64,000 nt of DNA from SZUA-36 sp963753105 (GCA_963753105.1 CAVWBD010000001.1:1-64000), one strand, 5' to 3'. Shown: positions 1 through 9,335, numbered from the stretch's first letter. Translations and numbers: made by a program. The notes: generated by a model not told the origin, from the sequence alone.

Positions 1-445
1 TATCGGCAGTGCCCAGTTCGTCCTTCTTGTCACTGATCTGCAGCTTTGGCTCAACTAACTGCACGGTCTCATAACCGAAATAACCAACCAGTCCGCCACT
101 GAACAACGGCAGCTCATCCAGCTTCGGCACCTTGAACTCATTTTGCAATTGGGCGATACGGGCCAATGGATCGGAAACGGTTTCCTCGACCACTACCCGG
201 CCGTGCTCGGATACACACAGTTGCCGGCCACGTACTGTGTAACGCCGTTTGCAGGGCAGACCGATAATCGAGTAACGCCCCCAGGTTTCACCACCTTCGA
301 CCGATTCGAACATGAACGAATCATTACCGGCAGCCAGTTTCAGGTAGACCGAGAGCGGGGTGTCCAGGTCGGCCAGTACGGAGCGGTAAACCGGTATGCG
401 GTTATACCCTTCAGAACTCAGTTGCTCAAATTGCTGTTTGTCCAC
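1..445 (-). CDS. trpE: Anthranilate synthase component I, 5' part (cut by window edge)
   Basis: This is the N-terminal 148 residues of the TrpE subunit, which with TrpG converts chorismate and glutamine to anthranilate in tryptophan synthesis. The reading frame is open from 445 to the window edge. It contains the TrpE N-terminal signatures FMFESVEGGETWGRYSIIG and, near residue 130, SGGLVGYFGYETV. The start is a GTG at 445 (VDKQQFEQLSSEGYNRIPVY), preceded by a purine-rich AGAGGGA about 8 nt upstream; no ATG fits. The catalytic C-terminal half lies outside the window. The start codon is only 43 bp from a structured repeat element (488-745), which therefore occupies the leader or promoter region. 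Confidence 0.92.
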   Translation of the reverse strand, partial: MDKQQFEQLSSEGYNRIPVYRSVLADLDTPLSVYLKLAAGNDSFMFESVEGGETWGRYSIIGLPCKRRYTVRGRQLCVSEHGRVVVEETVSDPLARIAQLQNEFKVPKLDELPLFSGGLVGYFGYETVQLVEPKLQISDKKDELGTAD

Positions 446-487
446 GCCGGAATCCCTCTGCGCTTTGCGCCGGAAAGGGCTGATTCT

Positions 488-745
488 AGCCCGAACATTG
501 CACTAGTATCCAGAATGATGGCGCTGGACAGATTTGCTTGGCCGCCGGGTTGGACTGAGAGCAATAGCCATAGCTATTGGTCGAAGGAAACCCAAGATCA
601 GGCAAATATGGACAAGCCAGGGTCAGGATAGGAACCGGGCCGGATGCAATACGTTCCTTGTGCGCTGCTGCCAAAACAGAATTTAAATGATTTTTATCAT
701 GTAGTTATTGTGAGGCCCGGTTCCGACTAGTGCAATGTTCGGGCT
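488..745. repeat. Structured inverted-repeat element, copy A
   Basis: A 20-bp perfect inverted repeat (488-507 with 726-745) encloses a core (508-643) that matches 9141-9276 at about 117 of 136 positions by hand alignment, with no gaps. A second inverted repeat pairs 631-641 with 714-724. Inside the core, 547-551 pairs with 589-593 and a short hairpin is centred near 574. The outer arms extend 8 bp further (480-487 with 750-757) after a 4-nt bulge. The arms differ in sequence from those of copy B but occupy the same positions relative to the core. It fills most of the gap between the secreted protein gene ending at 860 and trpE. No coding capacity is recognisable in it. Confidence 0.85.
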
Positions 746-859
746 GGCAAGAATCAGCCGGGAGAATCAGGTGGTGTCCAGATTGAACCGGAATTGACCA
801 GCTTGGCCCAGGTATCATCCGCAGAAGCTAATCCCGAGCCTGCTCAATACTTTTCGATA

Positions 860-3838
860 CTACCTGCGAGCATCTCGATTGCTGCGGCTATGCTTTGACG
901 AACTTTTCCTGTCACTGGTCTTGTTTTGGCTTTTGGGCGGCCGCGAAGGCACGCTAGCCACCTGCTTAGTATTCTGTGGAGACCTGCTTCCCCTGGGTTG
1001 GGGCTGTTGTACCGGAGCCGCAACAAGTTTGCGGGGCTGCTGCCTTGTCTGGCTGATATTGGCCCGTGAAGAAGGCGGCTTGGCAGGTACGCTGCGCCGT
1101 TGTTGGCTAATGTTTCCACTTGCCCGGCTCTGTACCTGTCGGGCAGCCGTGCTGCGTCGTTGTTGGCTACTGTTTTCGCTTGCCCGGTCCTGTGGTTGGC
1201 GGGGAACTGCGCTACGCTGTTCCGGCTTGGTTGCCGTACCTGTCCGGTCCTGTAGCCTGCGGGAGTGTGCGCTGGCTACCGAACGAATTTCGGGACTGGC
1301 TGACTGCTGGTTGCCAGTCCGGGAAACAGGCGTGATCCGGTTTCTCTCACCACCCGCTTTCTTGCTTACAGGATTACCGGTACTGGGCCGCTGCCGGGAC
1401 TGGTCCGGGCTGCGGTAAACAGTGCGCTTGTCATTCGCAGACAATTCACGCTGACGCATATCCAGGTTGGCATCCCGGACCCTGGCCTTCATGGCCAGGT
1501 CAGTCGCCTTGACCGGGGATAACCTGGAGCGTCCGACCTTTTTGTCACCAAGCTGGTCAAGCCCCTTGCTACCCCGGGACCCCGTACCATTGACCGGGCG
1601 AATATCAAGACCAGCCAGTTGTTCATTGCCCGTTCGTGACACGGGCGTGATCCGGTTTCTCTCACCGCCCGTCTTTTTGCCCGCAGAATTTCCGGCGCCA
1701 GACCGGGACAGATCCCGGCCGGTTCCGCGATAGGCCTTATCCCTGGTATCTGCTGACGGTTTGCGTTGTCGCTGATCAAGATCGGCATCCCGGATTCGGG
1801 CTTTCATAGCCAGGTCGGTTCTCGTAACAGGGGATATCCTGGAGCGCCCGACCTTTTTGTCGCCAATCTGGGTAACACCGCGACTGCGGTTTGAGCCCGT
1901 ATTATTGACCTGCCTGGCGGTGTCATCCCTGCCACTTCGCGGCCGGGTGCTGCGGTCACGGGTATCGACAACACGGGCCCGTTGCGCGCGGTCACTGTAG
2001 AGGTTTGTGCTGCGTTCAGAGCTGTAGCCCCCGTGATCACGGCCACGCCTGTCCCTGTCATGACCATAGTCGTTGTAATCATACCGATCCCTGCCATGGC
2101 CATAATCGTCATGACCGTAGCGACCCCGCCTGTAGTCATTGTGACCATAACGCGGGTAACGGTGCCGGTAGCCACTTGGACCCCAGTGACCGTAGTGACG
2201 GTGGTGCCAGTAGTGATTATGATGCCAATAGCCACCCGGGTAATAACCAAAACTGAACGGGCCCCAACTCCAACTCATGCCAAATCCCCAGCCATACCAG
2301 GGGTCATACCTGACATTGAAGCCCCAGGTGCTGTAGCGCGGATAGTAGTAGCGCGGCGTTACCCAGGGCCGGTAATACCAGCCCGTGCCATAGACGATGG
2401 TGTTACGGTAAACATAACTGCCCGTGTAACCCGGGGTGTAACCGACATAGACGACTTCCGGGGTGCTGTCATACACGTAGACATACCTGACGTTATAAAC
2501 CGGTGAACTGGGCAGTATCGTCTCCACCTCATCGGGCCGGTAATCTGACACCTGCCATGGGCCATTGGGCGAGGTGGACACGTACCAGACCCCGTCTTCC
2601 ACCAGGTAGTACAAGCGGTCGGATTGCAATACCGTCGAACCGGTATTTTCCGCATAGCCAAGGTCGGCCCCATCCACCGGTTTGAAACTCGGCTCGCCAT
2701 CATAGGCCACCTCGATATCAGCCTCGCCCCTGGCGACCGCCGCGGTCTGAGGTACATACGCATCCAGCACGGCCTCACTGGCCTCTTCAGTTCCGGCGAT
2801 GTAAACGCGGGTGTCCGCCTGGTCGGAATCATCCGGAATCTGGGCAAATGCCAATGGCAATGCATCGGCCGCCTGGTAGGACCATGGCCCATAGAGCGAC
2901 CTGGCGTAATACCAGCGCCCTGCCAATACGATGTAATACCGCTGGCTGCTGACATGCATGAATACATCGTCCTGGGAGTTCTTCAGCACCAGCAGGTCAT
3001 CAACCAGGGGAACAAAATCGGCCGGGCCTTCGGTCACGAGTAATTCCGCGGGCTCCATGGATACCACGACTTCCGGCGCAGTGGCCGCCGTGACCGGTTC
3101 CGCTGCAACTTCGTCGGCGTCATCCGTTTCATCCAAGGTGACCATGGCCGTGATATCCGCCGGTGGATTCACATCGAAGCGGTATGGACCAATGACTTTG
3201 TCAGCTCGATACCAAACATCTTTTGCCGCGTTCAGGTAATAGGTTTTACCATCGGTAATCAGTGGGTACGGTGTGTTGATCACGGCCTTGTAAGGGCTGT
3301 TCTCTATCTCGCGTTGAACCGGTTCACCATCGATGGAAATCAGCAGGGCAGGATGGTCCCGGTACACGATTTTAGGTGGCGTGGTATCCAGGGCTTGCAA
3401 GGCCTCTGATTCTGATTCTGCAGTTTTGAGGGCAGCTTGTAATTCATCCAGGGAGAAATCGAGGTTCCAGCCAGGCGATTGCTCTGCCAGGGCCAGCGCA
3501 AGATTTGCTTGAATATCACCGGCATCACCGGGGAACCGGGTGTCGGTTACTTGCAGGCTTTTCGTGCGAACAATACGCTGGACCTGGTCCACATCGACCC
3601 GTGACTCGAACCACCCCGCGCCAAAAACCGGCGCGGCATCGGGTGTTGACCGGTAGGCGAGCGCCGCGCGGTAATGAATGACATCACCGTCCATCTTGTC
3701 CACTTGCGGTGAATAGATCGTAACCGTGCCTTCTTCCAGGGACAAAGTACGTGGCCAGCCATCTTGTTGCGCCAATGCTGCAGGCAGCATTGCAAAAACT
3801 GACAATATCCAAAGAATGCTTAGTAGTGACCTGTTCAT
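860..3838 (-). CDS. Large secreted Tyr/Trp/His-rich protein with Arg/Ser-rich repeat tail
   Basis: This 992-residue protein starts with a clear signal peptide (about residues 1-23, ending PAALAQ). Residues 25-470 form a globular region with repeated Tyr/Trp-containing segments such as YYLNAAKDVWYRA, RYYIVLAGRWYYARS and LYYLVEDGVWYVS, which look like three related units. Residues about 475-600 are extremely rich in Tyr, Trp, Gly and His. The rest is a basic low-complexity tail holding a tandem duplication: GDKKVGRSR[IL]SPV and GGERNRITPVSRTGN each occur twice, about 110 residues apart. Similar proteins in gammaproteobacteria are often labelled carbohydrate-binding family V/XII, but I see no catalytic motif. 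An envelope or matrix role is inference only. Confidence 0.8.
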   Translation of the reverse strand: MNRSLLSILWILSVFAMLPAALAQQDGWPRTLSLEEGTVTIYSPQVDKMDGDVIHYRAALAYRSTPDAAPVFGAGWFESRVDVDQVQRIVRTKSLQVTDTRFPGDAGDIQANLALALAEQSPGWNLDFSLDELQAALKTAESESEALQALDTTPPKIVYRDHPALLISIDGEPVQREIENSPYKAVINTPYPLITDGKTYYLNAAKDVWYRADKVIGPYRFDVNPPADITAMVTLDETDDADEVAAEPVTAATAPEVVVSMEPAELLVTEGPADFVPLVDDLLVLKNSQDDVFMHVSSQRYYIVLAGRWYYARSLYGPWSYQAADALPLAFAQIPDDSDQADTRVYIAGTEEASEAVLDAYVPQTAAVARGEADIEVAYDGEPSFKPVDGADLGYAENTGSTVLQSDRLYYLVEDGVWYVSTSPNGPWQVSDYRPDEVETILPSSPVYNVRYVYVYDSTPEVVYVGYTPGYTGSYVYRNTIVYGTGWYYRPWVTPRYYYPRYSTWGFNVRYDPWYGWGFGMSWSWGPFSFGYYPGGYWHHNHYWHHRHYGHWGPSGYRHRYPRYGHNDYRRGRYGHDDYGHGRDRYDYNDYGHDRDRRGRDHGGYSSERSTNLYSDRAQRARVVDTRDRSTRPRSGRDDTARQVNNTGSNRSRGVTQIGDKKVGRSRISPVTRTDLAMKARIRDADLDQRQRKPSADTRDKAYRGTGRDLSRSGAGNSAGKKTGGERNRITPVSRTGNEQLAGLDIRPVNGTGSRGSKGLDQLGDKKVGRSRLSPVKATDLAMKARVRDANLDMRQRELSANDKRTVYRSPDQSRQRPSTGNPVSKKAGGERNRITPVSRTGNQQSASPEIRSVASAHSRRLQDRTGTATKPEQRSAVPRQPQDRASENSSQQRRSTAARQVQSRASGNISQQRRSVPAKPPSSRANISQTRQQPRKLVAAPVQQPQPRGSRSPQNTKQVASVPSRPPKSQNKTSDRKSSSKHSRSNRDARR

Positions 3839-3961
3839 ATCCGGATCCTTTTCAGTGATAACTCCTTGTATTTATATAAATTAATAAGCTCAGCAAATTT
3901 GCCTTGCTTATACTGTATAAAAGGACCCCTGAATACAGGGTGAACGCCTGCTGAGGCAGGC

Positions 3962-6001
3962 CTATGGGTGTTGCGGCAAATGTATTGCGAACTCAACACC
4001 CATGTCATCTGGCAGGTTGCACGCTTTCACACTGCCGCCATGCGCCTCGGCTACCAGCTTGACGATGTGCAGGCCTAATCCCAGGTGTGACCTGCCAGCC
4101 TTTTTGTCCCTGAGCGATACCAATGAGTCAAACAATTGCTCGTGCAAGACATCGGGCAGGCGGGTGCCGGAATTGGCCACTCTCAGCAGGCATTCGTTTT
4201 CTTCCTGCTTTAGTGAAATGGTGACCCCGCAATCCTGCGCACTCAGGCCGATGGCGTTATCCACCAGCTTGTCCAGGGCCTGGGCAATCAATTCGGGGGC
4301 ACAGTGGATATGACAACCATCAGCTGGCAGTTCCAGATCGATGGTGCGTAACGGGTGTACCGCCCGATAACCGGCCACGCAGTGCGTCAGCATCTGGGCA
4401 AGGTCGATGGTCTCCCACTCGGCGGTCCTGACCGACCCTTCCAGCCGCTGGGCCTCGGACATCGCGGCCACGATCGCTGCCTGGCGGTCCAGCCCTTCCC
4501 TGGCACGTGCGAGGTATTGGCGGGATTCCGGGTCGAGATCCCGGCTGGCCAGGTTTTCTAACGATGAACGGGTGATGGCAATGGGTGTTTTCAACTCGTG
4601 TGACAGCCGCCCAGCCAGTTTTTGCAAATAAGCTGTGTATTCAGCCACGGCCTTGAGCAGCTTTTCCGTGTTGCGCGCCAACTCACCGACTTCATCTCCC
4701 GAGGCCTTCGAAGGCAATTCGGGTACGTGAGCGGTATCGTCCATGGCCTGGTTGACCGCGCTGCTGAGTTTTTGCACCCGGCGCGACAAGCGTGTGGCGA
4801 ACAACCATAAACCCGCTGCCAAGATGATCACCAGGGCCAACGCGACCAGGGCAAAACGGCCCAGCGCCCGGTTGGTCATCAGCAGCAATCCCTCGGAACG
4901 GGTTTCCATCACCACCGCACCGATCGGGTTACCGGTCACAGCGGTATCCGGTGTATCTGCAGCAAATACCGGCACTGCAACCAGCGCGTAAACCGACGCG
5001 CTGTCGGCATCACGATGCCACGCGGCCTGTCCCTCACCCCCAAGCGCGCTGTGCGTGGTCTGCGCATCAAAACGAACCGGCCACGCCTCCGGTATCTCAC
5101 GCAACTGCATACGGGAATCAGCCACTCCCTGGTAAATCATGCGTTGCACCCAGGTCAGCTCGCTGTCGTCACCGGTCTCAAGCGGCCCCGAATCCGCCAC
5201 CACCCAGCCATCGGCCTGTACCAGCCAGGCCCGTGAATTCTCCGGCACCACGCCGGCCAGCCAGCGGGCAATGTCGTCATCGCGGCTGACCAGTTCCAGC
5301 CATTCACCCTGCCGCCTGCCAGCCAGGGTTCCGGCGTAACGCTCGGAAGACAAGCCCCTCATCGTGAACGCCGGCGCCACGGCGCCCACGCCGATACGTT
5401 CCACACCCGCAGGCAGGGCCAACTCGATGGTGTAGCCATCCGCATCGTCCATCCATGCCCCTTCAAGACGTGTGCCGCCACCGCCCTGGCTGTTGATGGT
5501 CAACGGCCCGGGCGCTTCGCTTGCAATCATGTAAGAGTGCTGGCCGCGGTTGCTTTGCACATACAACATCACACCGGCACGCCGGTCAGTTTCACCGGTG
5601 CCGGTATTGAACGTCGTTGCACTGATATCACCAGGGTCGGTGACCTTCAACGCCAGGTAAAAATGGCCCTGGTGACGGCCCGCCAGGACATACAGTGCGA
5701 GGTCGGCGCCAAGTGATTCAAAAGCCAGGCCCTGGTCTGTTTGCGGCCAGTCGTCCAGGTAACCATCGATGACCGGCCCGGTAGCCAGTTGGCGCAGTGG
5801 CAGGACCCTGCCACGCACAAGTTTCAGCTCGGCCTGGAATGCTGCCGGCATCGACTGGGAAATGGTACGCGCCGATACCAGCAGCGCATTTTCCTCGGCT
5901 TCACGCAGGAAGTTTTCGAGCTCCTGCACCAGCTTCCATCCCGACCACGGCAACAGCAGGGTCAGCAGGGACAAGGCCAGTAGCTGGTTTCTCAATCGCA
6001 C
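3962..6001 (-). CDS. pdsS: Dedicated sortase system sensor histidine kinase
   Basis: This 679-residue membrane histidine kinase has a first transmembrane segment at residues 7-24, a long periplasmic sensor (about 25-375), a second transmembrane segment near 380-402, a HAMP-like linker, and an H-box RLSHELKTPIA with the phospho-accepting His near residue 470. The C-terminal ATPase domain carries the N-box LDKLVDNAIG and the G-box LGLGLHIVKLVAEAHGG. Its gene ends the pdsR-pdsS pair, and a class GN sortase and its target lie just across the divergent region. That arrangement matches the proteobacterial dedicated sortase system (families TIGR03785 and TIGR03787 for the kinase and regulator, as I recall them). 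It probably controls expression of the sortase and its substrate. Confidence 0.88.
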   Translation of the reverse strand: MRLRNQLLALSLLTLLLPWSGWKLVQELENFLREAEENALLVSARTISQSMPAAFQAELKLVRGRVLPLRQLATGPVIDGYLDDWPQTDQGLAFESLGADLALYVLAGRHQGHFYLALKVTDPGDISATTFNTGTGETDRRAGVMLYVQSNRGQHSYMIASEAPGPLTINSQGGGGTRLEGAWMDDADGYTIELALPAGVERIGVGAVAPAFTMRGLSSERYAGTLAGRRQGEWLELVSRDDDIARWLAGVVPENSRAWLVQADGWVVADSGPLETGDDSELTWVQRMIYQGVADSRMQLREIPEAWPVRFDAQTTHSALGGEGQAAWHRDADSASVYALVAVPVFAADTPDTAVTGNPIGAVVMETRSEGLLLMTNRALGRFALVALALVIILAAGLWLFATRLSRRVQKLSSAVNQAMDDTAHVPELPSKASGDEVGELARNTEKLLKAVAEYTAYLQKLAGRLSHELKTPIAITRSSLENLASRDLDPESRQYLARAREGLDRQAAIVAAMSEAQRLEGSVRTAEWETIDLAQMLTHCVAGYRAVHPLRTIDLELPADGCHIHCAPELIAQALDKLVDNAIGLSAQDCGVTISLKQEENECLLRVANSGTRLPDVLHEQLFDSLVSLRDKKAGRSHLGLGLHIVKLVAEAHGGSVKACNLPDDMGVEFAIHLPQHP

Positions 6002-6018
6002 AGATGTTGCTACGCAGC

Positions 6019-6711
6019 TCAGGCACTATTCCAGCGGTAACCCGCGCCATAGACCGTATCCAGCTTGTCGAAGGAATCATCGATGGCCTTGAACTTGCGC
6101 CGGATGCGCTTGACGTGGCTGGTGATGGTCTGGTCGTCGACCAGGATATTGGCGTCATCCATCAACTGCTGGCGTGACCTGACATGCCCGGGATGACGCG
6201 CCAGGGAATGCACTACCCACAGCTCGGTTACTGTCAACGGTACGGCTTGCCCGTTCCACTGCACTTCCATGCGCTCGATGGACAAACGCAGGGCGCCACG
6301 CTCCAGCCAGGTGCCGGTATTCTGCTCACCGGACAACATCTCCACGCGGCGGAACAAGGCCACGATCCTGGCCATCAGGTGTGGCAGCGAGATGTCCTTG
6401 GTCAGGTAATCGTCCGCCCCGAGACGCAAACCTGAAATCACGTCGGGATCGGAATCGCGTGCGGTCAAAAACATGATCGGTAATGCGCGCGCCATGGAAC
6501 GCAGTTCCCGGCACAGCTCGAATCCACCCTCCACGTCGTCACCCAGGCCAACATCGATGATGACCAGGTCGGGCAGACGGCGCCGAAACGCCTCCATGGC
6601 GCTGAAGCGGTCACCATAACCACTGACCTGGTAACCCTGGCGGCGCAGGGCGTCCTCGAAATTGTTACGGATGGCAATCTCGTCCTCGATAATTGCGATA
6701 CGTCGCGGCAT
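6019..6711 (-). CDS. pdsR: Dedicated sortase system response regulator (OmpR type)
   Basis: This is a two-component response regulator. An N-terminal receiver domain (IAIIEDE acidic pocket, phospho-acceptor Asp near residue 52 in DLVIIDVGLGDD, TARDSD switch region, and LGADDYLTKDI with the conserved Lys) is followed by an OmpR/PhoB winged helix (about residues 135-230, ending TVYGAGYRW). I chose the ATG at 6711 (MPRRIAIIEDE) because GAGGA lies 5 nt upstream; an in-frame start at 6738 is possible. It is 17 bp upstream of pdsS and transcribed with it. The sortase target gene starts divergently 180 bp away, so this intergenic region is the likely operator. Confidence 0.9.
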   Translation of the reverse strand: MPRRIAIIEDEIAIRNNFEDALRRQGYQVSGYGDRFSAMEAFRRRLPDLVIIDVGLGDDVEGGFELCRELRSMARALPIMFLTARDSDPDVISGLRLGADDYLTKDISLPHLMARIVALFRRVEMLSGEQNTGTWLERGALRLSIERMEVQWNGQAVPLTVTELWVVHSLARHPGHVRSRQQLMDDANILVDDQTITSHVKRIRRKFKAIDDSFDKLDTVYGAGYRWNSA

Positions 6712-6890
6712 ATCAATCCTCGCTGTTGCCCGTCTCACTGGCCCTAGTTTAAGGCTTCAACCCCTGCCCATGCATCCATTGAGGCCCCCTTGCCATATTT
6801 TTGCCTGATTCAGGCCCGCTCATATCACGATTCCGGCACGCGAGACGCATTTCAGCAGGTTCAAATAACAGCCACAGCAAGAAAAGAGAT

Positions 6891-9104
6891 ATGAACATGC
6901 CAAGCCGAGCAAACTGCCACATAAACTACAACCGGACCCGGTCCTTGTCGATACGCGATGAACTGGAGAAACGGGCCTGGACCCAGAACCCCGGGCTGGC
7001 CCGGCGTCTGAGCAGCCGCCGCCAAGCCAGGGAGACCGATGAACACCGCGGACAAACCTCCGGGGATGCGGCTGGTGACACCTCTGCCCGGCGCATCATG
7101 CGCTGGCAGGACCGCATCCTGCTGGCACTGGCCGTATTGTTGCTGCTGTTGATCGCCATCCGCGGCGAAACGGCCGCAGCAAACGACCAGCCATGGGGTC
7201 TGCAGTTGCTCACAAACGGTGAAACCTTCACGGAAATGGCCATCGATACCGAGGTGCAACTCGACATCACCGGTTTATTGGCGCGGGTCAGCGTCACGCA
7301 ACGATTCAGTAACAGTTCCAGTGAGTGGGCGGAAGGCGTATACCGCTTCCCGCTGCCGCAGGGTGCGGCCGTGGACCGGCTCAGGGTCGTGGTCGGTAGT
7401 CGTATCCTGGAAGGTGAAATCCAGGAAAAGATGGATGCCCGTCGCACCTACACCAAGGCCCGAAACAGCGGTCGAACTGCAACACTGGTGGAACAGCAAC
7501 GCCGTAACCAGTTTGAAACAAAGTTGGCCAATATCGCACCGGGTGAGGCCATCGAGGTCACCATCGGCTATTTGCACAATGTCAGTTACAGCGATTTCAG
7601 CTACAGCCTGCGTTTACCCATGACCTTCACACCCCGGTGGGAACCACCCATAAAGGCAATCACCGAGCAAGTAACACAACAACCATCGCCAAAGCTGATC
7701 CACTCATCGACGACCGATGACCACAGACTGAAACTCCAGGCCAGGCTGGTCAGTGCGGTCGAGTTCGCGGCAATCGAAAGTCGCTACCACGACGTGGATA
7801 TCCGCCGTATCGAGAACGGCTACCGGATCGAGCTGCTCAAGGCCGATGATGTCAGCGACCGTGATTTCGAACTGAGCTGGACACCGGCGCTGCAAACCCG
7901 GCCCAGCACGTCGCTGACCACTTTCAATGATGGTGGGTCGGTTTACGCCCAGCTAATGCTGGCCCCGCCACTGGCCGCTTCCATCGAGCCGCTGCCCCGG
8001 GAAGTGGTATTGGTCATTGATACCTCCGGATCCATGGAGGGTGCGTCGATCACGCAGGCCAGGGCGGCACTGGTCCACGCATTGGGGTCGCTGGGTCCGG
8101 ACGATTATTTCAACCTGCTGCAATTCAACTCCGACGCGGAGCAATTGTTCGAGCAATCCATACCGGCAGCCTCAACCGGCCTGTACGTTGCACGAAACTT
8201 TATCAGCTCCCTGGAGGCGAATGGCGGCACCAACATGCGAGCGGCCCTCAAAGCCGCCCTCGCACTGCCTCAGATACCCCACCTGATGCGGCAGGTTGTT
8301 TTTATTACAGACGGAGCTGTGGGCAACGAAGCTGACCTGCTGCAATTCGTGGCAGAAAAACTTGGCCCGGGCCGTATGTTCACCGTGGCCATCGGCCATG
8401 CGCCGAATAGCTGGTTCATGCGCAAGGCGGCTGAAATCGGCCGTGGCAGCTATGTCCACATCGCCAAATCCGATGAAGTCGAACAACGCATGTCCGCCCT
8501 GTGGGGCCGTATCCAGCTGCCGGCCTTGACCGATATCAGCGTGGACTGGGGCACGGGTGCCGAGTACTACCCTGAAGTCATCCCCGACCTGTATGCCGGT
8601 GAACCGCTGTGGCTAACCGCTCGCCTGCCCTCTCAGCCGACGATCATCAGTCTGAGCGGCAACCTCAATGGCGAGCTGTGGAATCTGGATATCAATGGCT
8701 GGGATGCCGCACTCGGCAACGACGGTGGAGACAACCTTGCCAAGCTGTGGGCGCGCAAGAAAATCGAAGCACTGCAAGACAGCACCATGTTTGGTGCGGA
8801 CAGGGAACTGACCAAGCTGGAAATCACCGGCCTGGCGCTGGACTACGGCCTGCTGACCCGTCATACCAGCCTGGTCGCGGTGGACAAAACACCACGCAGA
8901 CCCGGCGGCGAACAACTGGCGCGCTCGGATATCCCCGGCCTGATACCGGCAGGCAGCACCATGCAACTTGCAGCCTACCCGCAAACCGCCACCGGCTGGC
9001 TCGCACAACTCCTGCTCTCATCACTCGTATTGCTGCTGGCCACCGGGATGCTGGTGTTCAGCGGTCCTCGCTCACCAATGACAAAACATGCGGGCTCGCC
9101 ATGA
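6891..9104 (+). CDS. Marine proteobacterial sortase target protein (VIT and vWA domains)
   Basis: This 737-residue protein is the presumed substrate of the adjacent sortase. After a basic cytoplasmic stretch there is a transmembrane or signal-anchor segment (about 73-90), a VIT domain (about 95-230, with SVTQRFSNSSSEWAEGVYRFPLP), and a von Willebrand A domain with an intact MIDAS motif DTSGSMEG near residue 376. The C-terminus has the sortase tripartite signal: YPQTATGW near residue 695, a hydrophobic stretch (LAQLLLSSLVLLLATGMLVF), then a basic tail. The first motif residue is Tyr instead of Leu. The ATG at 6891 is preferred over 6801 because AAGAGA precedes it. Inter-alpha-trypsin-inhibitor-like proteins of this type are the usual single target of class GN sortases. 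Confidence 0.9.
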   Translation: MNMPSRANCHINYNRTRSLSIRDELEKRAWTQNPGLARRLSSRRQARETDEHRGQTSGDAAGDTSARRIMRWQDRILLALAVLLLLLIAIRGETAAANDQPWGLQLLTNGETFTEMAIDTEVQLDITGLLARVSVTQRFSNSSSEWAEGVYRFPLPQGAAVDRLRVVVGSRILEGEIQEKMDARRTYTKARNSGRTATLVEQQRRNQFETKLANIAPGEAIEVTIGYLHNVSYSDFSYSLRLPMTFTPRWEPPIKAITEQVTQQPSPKLIHSSTTDDHRLKLQARLVSAVEFAAIESRYHDVDIRRIENGYRIELLKADDVSDRDFELSWTPALQTRPSTSLTTFNDGGSVYAQLMLAPPLAASIEPLPREVVLVIDTSGSMEGASITQARAALVHALGSLGPDDYFNLLQFNSDAEQLFEQSIPAASTGLYVARNFISSLEANGGTNMRAALKAALALPQIPHLMRQVVFITDGAVGNEADLLQFVAEKLGPGRMFTVAIGHAPNSWFMRKAAEIGRGSYVHIAKSDEVEQRMSALWGRIQLPALTDISVDWGTGAEYYPEVIPDLYAGEPLWLTARLPSQPTIISLSGNLNGELWNLDINGWDAALGNDGGDNLAKLWARKKIEALQDSTMFGADRELTKLEITGLALDYGLLTRHTSLVAVDKTPRRPGGEQLARSDIPGLIPAGSTMQLAAYPQTATGWLAQLLLSSLVLLLATGMLVFSGPRSPMTKHAGSP

Positions 9105-9120
9105 CCCTCCTCGCACCGCC

Positions 9121-9335
9121 AACCCGCTTATTGCTCCGGTATCCCGGATCATGGCGCCGGACAGATTTGGATGGCCGCCGGGCTGGACTGAGAGTAATAG
9201 CCATAGCTATTGGTCGAAGGAAGCCCAAGGTCAAGCAACTATGGACAAGCCAGGGCCGGGATAAGTATGAGGCCGGTTTAGTGGATCCACATACGCCCAA
9301 CGAGGCCTCATAGTGACTGGAGTAATAAGCGGGTT
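9121..9335. repeat. Structured inverted-repeat element, copy B
   Basis: This is the second copy of the element at 488-745. Outer arms 9121-9140 and 9316-9335 pair over 20 bp; the two mismatches are G-T, so an RNA of the plus strand would pair along the whole arm. The core (9141-9276) is immediately inside the left arm, as in copy A. A second stem pairs 9266-9274 with 9304-9312. Core pairs also hold: 9180-9184 with 9222-9226, and 9141-9147 with 9256-9262. The right outer arm overlaps codons 2-8 of the sortase gene and its GTG start (9313-9315) lies exactly between the two right-hand arms, so folding could hide the translation start. Confidence 0.85.

Noticed and set aside
143..631. Plus-strand open frame of 162 codons
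   Set aside because: It lies antisense to trpE and runs into repeat element A; trpE similarity on the minus strand is decisive.
488..745. Element A as a retron, group II intron or CRISPR-like unit
   Set aside because: No reverse transcriptase, domain V, Cas or repeat-spacer array is present; only its inverted ends recall retron a1/a2 pairing.
879..2506. Several long frames antisense or out of frame with the secreted protein at 860-3838
   Set aside because: They are products of GC-rich low-complexity DNA (Val/Thr/Ile or Cys/Leu runs) with no start signals or domains.
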